DNA from: Thuidium tamariscinum
Lineage: Eukaryota; Streptophyta; Bryopsida; Hypnales; Thuidiaceae
Assembly: GCA_947034885.2 (NCBI GenBank)
Contig: OX344758.2
Location: 7,814,501 to 7,878,500, forward strand
Length of the DNA: 64,000 nucleotides
Direction: 5' to 3'
The position numbers and the translations under genes are program-made. Positions 48,330 through 60,341 of the stretch are shown here, one piece after another (position 1 is the stretch's first letter; every line of letters starts with the position of its first letter). Under the pieces are notes generated by a model. The model did no database searches. It was not told the origin of the DNA and was given only the letters and a program-made list of their open reading frames with translations.

Positions 48330-48938
48330 TAAGTTACGAGGAGCTTCAGTTTGTAGGAAGTTACGGAATGTCTACTTTAAAATAAATTTTGAAGTCTTTT
48401 ATTTAATTTAATTTTTATATCTTTGAAAAAAAATAAAAACATTGGTTGTAGATTGTTTAATACAACATTACAACTATTGGAATTGGCATTTTTCAGTTTA
48501 GTACATTAATTGTTAAGAATTTAGTATTTTGAGTCATTCTCTACTTCTTTCTACTTACTATTTTTTTTACAGTACATGTTGTACAATTTCAAATGATTTG
48601 AAAATTTTCAAGCATGTAGTCAACTTGACTTGGAGAATGAATCCAAAGAATTACAACCATTTTGGATATTTTTTTATACAATGTGACCCTTTGAAGTGCA
48701 GCTGCTTGGATTTCTGTAGTAGTAAGAAAATGATTTTGTAACTTCAAACACTTATCTCTTGCAATCTACAAGGTGGAATTTTTTGAAATTTTTTCTACAT
48801 ACTCTCAAACCAGTGCACTATAAGATCCTATGCTTACATTATTCCAAAAAAAAATTCTTAAAATTTGGTAGTTGTTCTAGGAATGACAATTTTGGAGAGG
48901 TTTTAGTGAAAACATAGTCAAAAACCTTTAGGGGTTAA
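48330..48938. mobile_element. TTAACCCCTAA-family repeat, copy 1
   Basis: Ends at the right in TTTAGGGGTTAA. It shares most of its length with 58150-59030, with landmarks such as CAATTTCAAATGATTTGAAA and TGAAAACATAGTC. The left end is less clear and may be truncated. No coding capacity. Confidence 0.6.
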
Positions 48939-49921
48939 ATTTAAATAAATGAAACCAATTTATCACACATGCCAATGCAAACTCTACCACAACTAGAAGT
49001 TTCTACCATGGCCATTAAGACTCTATCTATATATATACTTCAACTTAGCTTTAAAGAATCCCAACTTTCTTTGGGGGGTTTTCTAAATTTTAGTTAAATT
49101 AATTAAATTATTCTTAATAAAATACAATTTGTACTTTGGCTTTGTTTTCTTGCATAGCTTTAAAATAATGTTAACTTAACATCCCTACTTTATCTGAAAA
49201 ATTGAAGGAGGGAAGAATGCCCACATAACATTCATTAGCAACTTGTCACACTGCCTCCCAGCGGATGAAATGGTGTGGAATATCCCACACCATTCCATTC
49301 AGTAAATGAAATGTTGTGGAATATTTCACACCATTCAGTAACTAAAGTTGCAAACTTCAAGAAATGTTAGATGAAATTAGGTGATGGGGACTTCACAAAG
49401 GGAAAGGCAGTCCTTCTATAGGCTACTGGATGTTATGTTTATCTAATGAAAAAAAGACATTTATTTTGAAATGGTGCAATCTAGCCCCCATGGTACTGGA
49501 AAAAAAAAGGCTTGGTATCAACTAATTTTGGAGGTTCTATGTGCAAGAAGAAGGTATTGTTCATTGATGAAATAAGTTTATATCATTTTTGATTTGCTAC
49601 GTCAAGTAAGATAAACTACCCCATTGCAGTCAGAATTTAAGCAACTGAAACCCAATGTGAGCAAATTTGTAATGGTGCTATACATTTAAGAACTTACATA
49701 AGGTAGGAGCACCCATAACCATCAATATATCATAATAGAGCACCCATAACCATCTGTAATATCACGTACTTCAAATTGAGATTGTGTATACATCATGCTA
49801 TTGACATGATTGTCTGCAACTAATAGTAGAGATTTTGAAGCCTGCAAGTCTTTAAGGAAGCCAAATTTTTTGCTGATAAACATCCCAGGATGTTGATGTT
49901 GAATTCTTCTCCTTCTGGATG
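48939..49921. other. AT-rich spacer with short palindromes
   Basis: Includes two neighbouring imperfect palindromes around GGTGTGGAATATCCCACACC at about 49270-49342. A related palindrome and its flanks recur inverted at about 55490-55620. No gene is seen. Confidence 0.5.
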
Positions 49922-50664
49922 TTAACCATGCACTGCCGGTGACGCCATTTTGTAGCTTTTATATGAACAAAAGATCATGTGGAGAACAATTGAAAGTATT
50001 TTTTCATCCATTTTTGTCTTGTTGACCTTTCATGAAGGGTTATGAAGAGTGCCTAATTGAGTTTGTAGTCTTGTAGGTGTTGGTCTTTGTGTGAATGAGA
50101 AGTTAGTAAAAAAAAGGATCACAAAATATGCTATTTTCAGTGTATTGGGGGAAGTTGCTACTTCTTGCTCTAAATCTGAAATTCCTTCACAAAAATGATC
50201 ATTCTTTAGTTTGATCCCAACTAACAAAATGAAGGTAATCTACTCTAGGTTCTACTCCAATTTGAAATTTGAAAAAAACAACCAAAATTCAATTTGAATT
50301 GCAAATTGAATTTCAAATGTATTTTCAATGTCTATCACATTCTATTTATAGGATGACACAGAAATTTAGATTATACTATGATGTTTGTCATTATAATATA
50401 CAATGATGGGAAAATTTTCAGATGTTTTTGAAATACGTTTCTATTTTATGTGGATTTTTCTTCACTTTTTCTTCAAAAATTCTTACAAAAATAAATTTCC
50501 AAAAAGAACGTGAAATTTTCTGAAGTAAAGAAGGCATGTAATTTCATCTATGAAAAATAAGTAGAAAATTTTTCATACATATCTACATGTGAAATGACAA
50601 CAAATTGAGTGATTGGCAGTGATGCTTAAAATCAGCAGTTATGGGTCCATTGTTTAGGGGTTAA
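49922..50664. mobile_element. TTAACCCCTAA-family repeat, copy 2
   Basis: Starts TTAACCATGCACTGCCGGTG and ends TTTAGGGGTTAA. It matches 55881-56608 along most of its length in the same orientation but is well diverged. Inverted ends of TTAACC type suggest a non-autonomous DNA transposon. No transposase frame. Confidence 0.6.
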
Positions 50665-53600
50665 GTTAGTGCTTTATTTTCATGTTTGCACTCATGCATC
50701 TATTGTAGAAGGCTGGCCAAAAACAAAGTTTCTTACTCTAATTTACTTGAAGAACTTGAATTTTCAAAGAATTTGATCATTCATGCATAGGTATCTTCAA
50801 AGTGATGTCTTTAATTTCATTTCATTTTGGAAATTACTGAAATTTTAATGAATATGAAAGGCCTGAGGAAAGATGGAGGACTTATTCAAGCCTATAAGAC
50901 ACCTTAAGGTACATGAGTTCATTACAATCTACTTCCTAATTCTATCACCTTATTTTTGGCCCCATTTTTGTTTAGCCTATTGTACAAATCCGCTCATTTT
51001 TTGATAATTTTAGTGTATTAATGTCAAAAGGAGTAATGTGTCAATCTTTCATTGGTAAACATTTTATTGTTTATGGATACATAGGAGACTAGTTAAAGTA
51101 GAAGCACCATTAAAATCACCATCTCTATAGCCATGCCCTATATATGTACCCATGTTTGTTGTTTTTGTTTTATGATTGATAAGGTTTTAAAAATGAAGGT
51201 AAAAGGTGAGCAATGCATAGCTTATGAATGTGTGGGTTTGAAAACATGTGTAGTGAGAGGATGGAATGTAATTAGTTGCATTGTCATTGATTCAAATGAT
51301 TAGGTGGATGGGAGGGTTGCTTCTAAATGCTTGTGGGTTCAAGAATAAGTTTGATAAACTCTATAAAGAACATACCCTACAAGCATGTTTACAATTATGG
51401 CTATTTTCTAGTTTGAAAAATCATTGTAACTTCGTGCTTGCCACTAAATTCTCTATTGCTTTTGTCAATATTTTTCATTCCATCTTTCTTACTAAATTTA
51501 ATTTCTTCCTCCCTTGAGTGATTTGTCTCCATCTTCCAAAATCCTTAAATCCATTGCAATTAGTATTGCTACTTTATGGATGGTTCATAGGGTGTTTATG
51601 CCCCCACTCAATATCTAGTTTGTAATTTTAGATTAGACCATTTAAAAAATTCACAGATATTATAATTTTTATTAAAAAAATTAAAATTCTACTTGATTTT
51701 GACTAGTGAAACAAGTACATACCTCTAAAAACAATTGTACCCTTCTTATATTGGCCCTAAAATAGTCAATATGCAAATTAGGGTGGTAGTAGGTTTTTCT
51801 AACTCAAAATAGGGAAAATCAATGTAGTGGCCAAGTTTTTGCACTCTCTATCTTCAATCTCTATTAAATAGAAGATAATCTTGTACTTTGCCTTTGGGAC
51901 ATTTAAAACCCTCCCCCAAACTTACATTACCTTAGAAAGATGTTGCAAACACTAAGAGCATATTTTCATTGGCCAACAATTGGAGGGAAGATTGGAAGTT
52001 CCCTTGACCCTTTGGATGGGCCTAAACCTTTCATTTGATTTCTATTGTGCTCATTCTTTTGTCCCAAGTTCACTAGAAATCACCATGACACTAGATTTAT
52101 TTGAAATCATCATACTTGGTCATACTTTTGAGCCTAGAAAATTACCAAATGTTAGAAATCGTTGTATGTAGACATACCTTTGACCATGGGAAATCACTAA
52201 TGTAGGATATATATGACTATAAGAAAACCACATTTTTGGTGTTGTTTCCTAATCAATGTATCATGTTGTTTGAAATGTCAATGCATTAGATAGTGAACAA
52301 CTATTGGAATGTGAATTTTATGTGATGTTGCAAAAAACATGTATGGCTAAATTAGAGAACAAGAAGATGTCATCATAGATAGATATGTTTTTGATGATAT
52401 TTTCAAAAATAAGCTCATGTTTTTTTGTGACATCCTAAAAAATAGGGATTGCCACATCAGCAAAAAAAACAATTTTGATTGTAGCTAAATTGGAAAATAT
52501 CATTGTGGTCTACATCCATGTGGCATACTTTGCAAGAAAAGGAAAATGGATGGATGTAATTTATGGATGAAAAGATATGGTATACATACAAGAGGAACAA
52601 TCCATATGGGATATACAAAGCAAGAATTGAGTTCAATGTAAAATGTTTGAAACAACATGATCCAGATGTTTGAAACTACATCCAAATGTTTGAAACAATG
52701 TCAACATGTACAATGATCAAGATGCCATATTCTAATTATTCCATATGTTATTTTCACCATAGATTGAGAAAAGATATAAATATGACCTCTCTACCTTTCA
52801 ATTTCACTAGCTTTTAATGAACTAATTCCTTCATTTTGCCATCAAAAATTGTCTTGATGGTAGATGGCAAGTTTTCTTTCATTTTTGTTGAACTCAACAA
52901 TTTAAAAATAAATAAAATTCTATTCTTCAATTTATTTTAAATAATAATTTTTTGTTGGTTTTGCCGTATAGATAGGGTATGTTCAAATCAATGTTTCAAA
53001 AAACATCTATTTTGACATTTGAAAAAGCAACTTCAAAATTTTCAAATAGTATAAAAGTATGCTAACAAGGCATTCCATGTCATTACTATTGATATCCACA
53101 TCACTTTTCTTGCCACCATGTCAAGTACATTTAATCAAAATAAAATATATATTATACTAGTTAGGTTTTTTATTTTGTTTTATTTATTTGATATGTTGAG
53201 ATTTAAAAAACAAATAATATTTTGGCATTGTTTTTGATAATATTAGAAAGCCCTTTGAAATGAAGGGCACAAGGACTTTGTTTTGTGGCATTTAGACTTA
53301 TGGTGTAGAAGTTTTTGAATTTCAAAGTTTTTATGAATAAAAATTTGAATTAAATTATACTTTATTTTGAAGAAAAAGTAATTTCCACATTGTATGCCTA
53401 TATGCTACGATCTTGAGCCTTTGCATTCCTTCAAAGCATAAAAGATATTGAATTTCAAAGTTCTCACCATTTACAATTCAAAGAAATGATTTTTACCTTT
53501 ATTTGGATTGTGGCAAAGGTACAAGGTACACAAATGAAGTCTCAAATCAAGATAAAAAATTAGAAGCTAATTGAAAGTCAAATAGAAGTAAAATCTACAT

Positions 53601-53710
53601 ACAAGTAAGATTTTTTTTTTAAAGTAAAAAATAAATCAACATTAAAGCTAAATGAAAACTAGATCAATGTAAAAGCTAAATTAAAATTAAGATAAATTAA
53701 AAACTAAATG
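50665..53710. other. AT-rich intergenic region
   Basis: No gene recognised. Short open frames on either strand are low-complexity. Confidence 0.5.
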
Positions 53711-53860
53711 AAAACTAAAATAAAGTAAAAACTAATAGAAAACAAAATGAAAACAAAATGGGAACTAGAATAAAGTAAAAACTAATGGAAAACAAAATGA
53801 AAACAAAATGGGAACTAGAATAAAGTAAAAACTAATGGAAAACAAAATGAAAACAAAAAT
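53711..53860. repeat. 50-bp tandem repeat, three units
   Basis: Three units with a 50-bp period (53711-53760, 53761-53810, 53811-53860). They are A-rich and built on AAAACTAATGGAAAACAAAA. Degenerate AAAACTAAATGAAA-like sequence continues for about 150 bp on either side, so the array probably grew from a simple A-rich repeat. Confidence 0.85.
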
Positions 53861-54041
53861 AAAGTAAAAACTAAATGAAAGCAAACAAACATAAAAGATA
53901 GATGGAAAATAGGTCAATGTAAAAGATAGGTATAAACTAGTTCAAAGTAAAAGATACAAAACTCAACTATAAATAGCAAGGCTCTACATTATTATTATTC
54001 TATTTTTGCTTTCATGAACTTGTTAATTGTTGCTTTTCACA

Positions 54042-54940
54042 ATGGACACAATCAAATTTACAGACTTCTATACTAAAGGCAAGCGATTGGGGGCGGGTGC
54101 TTTTGGTGTGACATATTTGTGCATCCAAATTAGAACCAACAAATGTTATGCATGCAAATGCCTATGAAAGAGAAAACTTGTCTCACTAAAACAACATGAA
54201 ATGGTGACACGTGAAATTGACATCTTAAGGTTGATCAATCTTAATGAACACCCAAATATAGTGGCCCTCAAAGATGTTTTGGAAGACGATGATTATGTAT
54301 ACATAGTAATGGAGCTATGTGAAGGAGGCTCAATCTTTGATTATATGCTTCAAAATGGTATTTTTGATGAGCCAAGCGCTGCTCAAATAATCAAAGAAAT
54401 TGCTAGTGCTATTGAAGCTTGCCATAGCTTTGGCATAGTGCATAGGGACTTGAAGCTTGAAAACTTGTTATTCCAAACCAAAGGCAAAGGTTCACCAGTC
54501 AAAATGATTGATTTTGGATTGGCCCAATTTTTTGAGTTTGGTGAAATATTGAAAGATGTGGTTGGGACTCCACCATATACGGCTCCCGAAGTCATGAGAG
54601 GCACCCATGGACCCAAAGCCGACATTTGGAGCCTTGGAGTGGTACTCTATGCGCGCTCTCTTAACGGCACATGCTCCTTTTGGTAGTTACACATTCACAG
54701 ATGTATATGAAGAAATTGTGAAGGGCGAAGATTTGTTTGCGGAGAATCCATGGCCACACATCTCAAAGGGTGCCAAAGATCTCATTCAAAAAATGTTGAC
54801 ATGCAATGTTAACAAACATTTGAGTCCATCGAAGGTTTTGCATCATCCTTGGATTCTAGAAATGTCACGTAGGTTAGAAGAAACTAAGTTAAGGGAAAGT
54901 GGGTGGAATCCCTTTAATTCTAAGACAATAATAGTGTAAA
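54042..54940 (+). pseudogene. Intronless CDPK/PEPC-kinase-like Ser/Thr kinase, broken
   Basis: An intronless kinase domain of about 300 codons, in contrast to the intron-rich genes around it, suggesting a retrocopy. The frame starts MDTIKFTDFYTKGKRLGAGA, with Gly-loop GAGAFG and the β3 Lys in ACK. The catalytic HRDLKLEN, the DFG (IDFGLAQF), GTPPYTAPEV and DIWSLGVVLY follow. It ends after a kinase subdomain XI segment (HHPWILEMS) with no EF-hands, which fits PEPC-kinase-like or truncated CDPK relatives. Two lesions are visible. An in-frame TGA at 54165-54167 follows codon 41, and a +1 frame change near 54648 separates DIWSLGVVLYA from the downstream TAHAPFGSYTF. A start after the TGA (54201) would lack the ATP-binding lobe. 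Catalytic residues are otherwise intact, so the decay is recent. No clear poly(A) tract or target duplication was found. Confidence 0.85.
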
Positions 54941-55880
54941 TGATGAATGTTTAGATTGATTTATCTATGTGCATATTTGAATAATTTGTGGAAATTGGTG
55001 GTTCCCTTCTACCATTATACTCTCTATAAAATAATTTAGTTGCACGCTTTAATGTATGAAAAATGAAATAAAAATGATTTTTCCATATTAAATTCAACAG
55101 AGACTAAAGCTACAAACATTGTAGTAAGATTGTGCCATCATAACATTCAGTAGCCCATAGAAGGACTGCCTTTGGTCTCCCGAAAGTTCATTCCAAAATT
55201 TTGTCCTTGACAAGTTCGGTGGGAAATTTTTTTCCCATTGGGGCAGTTTGTAGTACCTCGCACGGTTACTGGTTGATCTTATCTTCAAGCAGTTCCATTT
55301 CTGAATGAAGGAAAAAGGAAAAAAAAACAAAAATCTTCACCCACCAACTTCCCGGCCATCCAATGATGTTAAAGCACTGACACCACTCCAATGAAGGCAG
55401 GTCACCTACTCACTACATATCAAACAACTTATTTACTTCCCCAATTTCAGAAGCTACAAATGCTGAAAGGTTGTCCGGACTAATTAGATTTCAAAACAGT
55501 AGTTACTGATTTGGACAGAATGATGTAGAATATTCCACATCATTCTGTCCACTATGAGGCAGCCTGTGAACCAGCTACAGAATGTTATGCAAGGAGAAAC
55601 TTGATGAGCTTTGAGAAGCTAAGGAGAAGAGGGAAGTTGCAAGGAGGAAAAGGGCATGCCCTCAGTGGATGAAGCTAATGACCCCCTCATCCCTCTGTCC
55701 ATCCGTCCTCATTGGGGCAACGAGCCAGGGGTCAATTTGCCCTGGCCAAGTATTAACGTCTCGTGAACTTCCACCCGCCATCTGCTAAGACAAGTGGGAG
55801 GGCGTGAGTGGATGACTTGTGAGTTGGGTTGTTTGAAGTTTCAACCCCTTGTGCACATGCCGTATCCGCCTTGCAAGATG
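54941..55880. other. Intergenic region with repeat fragments
   Basis: No gene. A near-perfect palindrome GACAGAATGATGT...ACATCATTCTGTC at about 55513-55548 and its right flank match 49200-49340 in inverted orientation. Confidence 0.5.
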
Positions 55881-56608
55881 TTAACCCCTAAGCGCCGGCA
55901 GCGCCATTCTGTGGTTTACGAATGACTTCTCCAAGCCACCAGAAGGGCTGAACAATAGTTCTTTCATCCATTTTTTTTCCAATGACCTTTCATGTTGAGT
56001 TACAAAGAGTGTTCAAGTGAATTCTTAGTGTAATTGATGTTGTTTTTTCATGTAATTGAGAAATAATGAAAAAAAACGGATGGCAAAATTTGTCATTATA
56101 GTGTATTTTGAGAAATTGAGTAAATCTGAAATTTCTCCTTGAAAACAACATTTTTTAAATTTGAGCCCAACTAATGAAATGGAGTTCCTCTACTCTAGTT
56201 TCTTCTCCAATTGAAAATTTGAAAAAATTCGTAAGATTGAATATTTTATTGCAGTTTTAACTTTGGTTGTATTTTTAATGTCCATTGTATTCTAATTATA
56301 GATGAACATGGCAAATTAGTTTACACCATGATGATTTCCACTGTATTTTTCACACAAAGTGAAATTTTCAGATTTTTTGAGCTTATTTTATATTTTATAT
56401 GATTTTTTCTTCAGTTTCTCTTCAAAAAATTTCAAAAAATACAATTTTCCTCAAAAAAATCTGAAATTTCTGTGAAGTACAGAGGACATGCAGTTTCATC
56501 TTTGAAAAATAAAAATAAAAGTTTCCATATACATCTGGTTACCAAATGGTAATGAACTGAGTAACTGAGAGTGAAACCAGTGGTCATAGGCCTGGCGTTT
56601 TAGGGTTA
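55881..56608. mobile_element. TTAACCCCTAA-family repeat, copy 3
   Basis: Starts TTAACCCCTAAGCGCCGGCA and ends, inverted, GGCCTGGCGTTTTAGGGTTAA-like (one base shorter than the start allows a perfect match). It matches copy 2 in the same orientation. The inverted ends are clearest in this copy. Confidence 0.65.
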
Positions 56609-57778
56609 AATCCTACCTTTGAAGGTGGATCCACCAAGGTAAAAGTTTGGGTTCTTGAGACAAAAGTGAAGAAAAGTCTCTTATTTTGTGTCCTGTCTAT
56701 TGTATTTTCTAGACCATTCCTAGCAAGCATGGGGTCTTTGATTGCAAATATGAATTCAAAATTTGCAAAAAAATAAATTTGCAAAAGATAATTCTTTGCA
56801 GAAAATAAAATATTCCTGCATTTCTATCAAGGTAAATCTACCATGCTAGGCCCACTTTCAAAGGCAAGATTTAATATCCTCCATCCACCACACCTTGCCA
56901 CGCATTGGAAGACCAAGTGGTTTTCTTTTTAAAGAACCACAACGTTTCAACTTCAAAAAATCAAAACTAATTTCATGAAGATTCAAAAAATATGAAATGA
57001 CTTGGGTTTGATGTCAATTTCATTTTACTTCTCAAGAAAATCTACTTAAAATTGTTTCAAGTAGCTTAGCTTTTCCAAAAAGGCAATTACGTCTTAAATG
57101 GTAGCTAAAAAACAAAACTACATTGCCTTTGATGTTTTTTTTAAACAACAATGAAAAGAAACAAGCTTTCCTAGAATTAATGTGTCTTTTGAATTTTAAC
57201 CCTTCCGTGGAAAAGAATTATACCTTTACATAATTTTTCTAGTATGAACTAGCGGTTAGTGCTTGCTATGCTATGCAATCATCATTAGAATTTAGAAAAT
57301 TGATATCATGAAAGCTCAAATCTCACAAAAGCACTAAATCATAGAAGTGCAAAGAAGTATTAAGCCAAGAAAACCAATGGATTTGCTACCTCTATTATAT
57401 CTTCTTGTGGATTGTCTTTAATATCACCTTCATTGCAACAACTACATTATTTTTATAATATCACTCTTTGTAAAAAATGATATTACAAAAGTGATTGGAA
57501 ATTGCTACTCCTTTTGTGTAATATCACATTGTGTGACAATAAAATTTTCATGTATTTATGGTTAAAAACATTCTTATAAAATACTTAAAATAATTATTTC
57601 AAGGACTTATTGAAATGAATATCATGCATTCTATTCAAATATATAAAAATTTATTAATATGTGATACAGTGAATACATAGCATACCAAGCACCATCCCCT
57701 AGTATTAATAGTAGCATTTGTGACATTAGAGAGGGAGTTATGATTTTAGTAGTATGATTACAATTTTCTCTCATGAAT
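56609..57778. other. AT-rich intergenic region
   Basis: No gene or bounded repeat recognised. Confidence 0.5.
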
Positions 57779-59030
57779 TTAACCCCTAAATGCCCAAACT
57801 GTGTTTTGGGGCAACATAGTGATTATTTTAGGCAACTCACCGCGTATGGAGCTTTTATTTATTTTTCTTTAAAATTTTTACACAACATGTGCTTGAGGAG
57901 GACCTTTAACGCCAAACAATATTCATAACTTTTGACTGCATAGTTAAAAATTTATTTTATGATATGTAGATTTCATTGCTTGGCATGCAACCTAGGTAGC
58001 AAAAAAAACTTCTTTAAAAATTATGTTTTTAAGAGATAAAAATTTGAAATTGGTTTGTTTGATTATCCAAGTGTAAAGCTTTGAAGTTTAAAATATCCAA
58101 GTGTAAAGCTTTGAATCATTCTATTTCAATCAATGACTCAAAAGTTACAAGGAGTTATAGTTTGGAATAGTTTGCTGACAGTTATAGAATCTCTACTCTA
58201 CAAAAGAATTTGAAATCCACTATTTAATTCTATTTTTAATATTTTTAGAAATAATAAAAATAATCCATGTAGATTGTTTATTACAACATTTTAACCATTG
58301 GAATTGGCAATATTCAATTTCATTAATAAATTATTTAATATTTTGTATTTTGAATCATTTTCTACTTTTTTTTTCCTATGTGTTAAACAATTTCAAATGA
58401 TTTGAAAATTTTTAAGCATCTAACCAACTTGCCTTGAAGAATAAATCTGAAGGGTAACCACCACATTAGAAGAAATTTGAAGGGTGTAAGAGACTGCAAG
58501 TTCTTGCAGTCTCGAAACGCAGTTAAGTATAGAATCGTAAGAATCAGAAGAAGCAAGGGCAGTGCCATGTAATTTTTTTATTTTATTGAAATTTTTTTAG
58601 ACTTCTTTTTACATTTCAGAACCCCAATTTTTTATTTTTTTATTTTTTATTTTTAAAATGCCAGCCTAACAACTCCCGGCCATTTTGGAAACTATTTTGG
58701 GAACAGTCCCGAAATGGCTCTTTGGAGGCCTAAGATTACATCTAATGATTTGAACTTTATTTCATACAAATGTAACCTTGTGAAGTAAAATTGCCTAGCT
58801 TTTTGTAAGGCTTCAAAAATGATTTTTGTTAATTCAAATGCCAATATCTTGCAGTCTATAAGGTGGAACATTTTGAAATTTTTTCTACATCTTTTCAAAC
58901 TAATATAATGCAAGATCCTATGGTTACATGTGTCAAAAAATGTTTTTTTCCTAAAATTTGGTACTTCTATTAGAAATGACAATTTTTGAGTGTATTTGGT
59001 GAAAACATAGTCTAAACCACTTAGGGATTG
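57779..59030. mobile_element. TTAACCCCTAA-family repeat, copy 4, with insertion
   Basis: Starts TTAACCCCTAAATGCCC and ends near TTAGGGATTG. It matches copy 1 (48330-48938) over 58150-59030, but carries about 250 extra bases at about 58460-58700. Those include a hairpin GACTGCAAG-TT-CTTGCAGTC and a T-rich tract, which could be a short retroelement in minus orientation. Confidence 0.55.
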
Positions 59031-60149
59031 ATATGCCTTCTCCCAAAGAGCAAGGACCCTCAACATGCTTTTCAACCATGACCTAGAGACAATATGGACT
59101 TTGTAATAAACACATACAAACAAATTGTTTTCTAAAATCAATTAGAATAATCTCAAAATTGAAAAATCCTTATCCTAAATAGAAAAATATTGAACATGAT
59201 TACATATACAACCATAATCATATGCAAGCATGAAGCCAAGTAGGCTATCATTCATTTTCTAACAAACATCATTTTAGTATCTAATTCATTTCCTTATCAT
59301 TGCACCAAAGTAATTATATTGTTCATAAACTTCATTAGTATTAAATTCACAAACAAATTCTTGCAACAAAACAACAATGACCACAAATTATTATTTAGCA
59401 AGCATGAATTAAAGCTATATTGAATTCACTTTCTACTACTTCCACTAGAACATCTTTGAAAATAAATATGATTTCAAAGCATCAATTAGAATCGGGTTTT
59501 TTTTTTTGGTTTTCGGGCAAATAGTAATGTGGCCTTCCTTTCAAGAAGGTATTAAGTTGACTGGCTCCTTAATTTAGGGGGCTTGAATTCAAGGAGGCCA
59601 ATTTTAAGTATATAATTTTGAATATGTAATTTTTGTATACAATTTTGACTTTGCATGATAGATGAGATAAGGTTTTAGAAGCATGTTGGCGATGATACAA
59701 AGGGTGATTATTTCTGTCTGGCATTTTTTTCACATTTACCCTCATTTTTTCTATAGGCTTGAAGTTGCCCAATTTTCTTTTGAGGAAATTGGGTATTTAA
59801 TTGCCTAAAAAAAACACTAATTAGAATACATCAAACTTTTTTTTGTTTCCTAATTTCATCATTTCAATATGAAATGGCACTGAAAAGGAATAGCATTTCC
59901 TACGCTAGAGAGCAACTTCCCTTGCAGAGACATATGAGAAGATGGATCAGTACCTGCAAAGAAAGAGCAATCACAAATTACTATAAAACCCGGCCTTAAA
60001 TTTTCAACTAGCCCCACCTAAATTACCCTTCATGGTGTGGCGTTGACATAACATTATCTACCTTGAGGGTTGCCTTTTGCTCCCCGTGAAAGCGGAGCCC
60101 CCTGCCTCGCAACTTATCCAACAACCAATTGGATTCGTTTGATTATATC
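59031..60149. other. AT-rich intergenic region
   Basis: No gene recognised; low-complexity T and A runs. Confidence 0.5.
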
Positions 60150-60290
60150 CAGGGTGTTTTTTTTGGTACTGTTCATCTACAGTAAAGCCCTCTGTGGCCT
60201 CCCAGCAGAGGCCAATATTGGGAGGGAGCCACGAACACTGGTGAGCCAGAGCGGGAAGCTGGCGATAAATCGCCAGAAAAAAAAACCCTG
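60150..60290. mobile_element. hAT-type miniature element (CAGGG ends)
   Basis: 141 bp with ends CAGGGTGTTTTTTTTGG and, inverted, CAGGGTTTTTTTTTCTGG. It is flanked by a perfect 8-bp duplication ATTATATC (60142-60149 and 60291-60298). The interior has small hairpins (GGCCTC...GAGGCC and CTGGCGATAAATCGCCAG). CAGGG ends with 8-bp duplications are classical for hAT. Confidence 0.88.
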
Positions 60291-60341
60291 ATTATATCTA
60301 AACTTCCCCCGATATCTCGGAGGAATTATACCTCTAGCTAA

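Noticed and set aside
58692..59141. 149-codon open frame on the minus strand
   Set aside because: Lies within the TTAACCCCTAA-family repeat, is AT-driven and has no family resemblance. The matching copy at 48.3-48.9 kb does not keep the frame.
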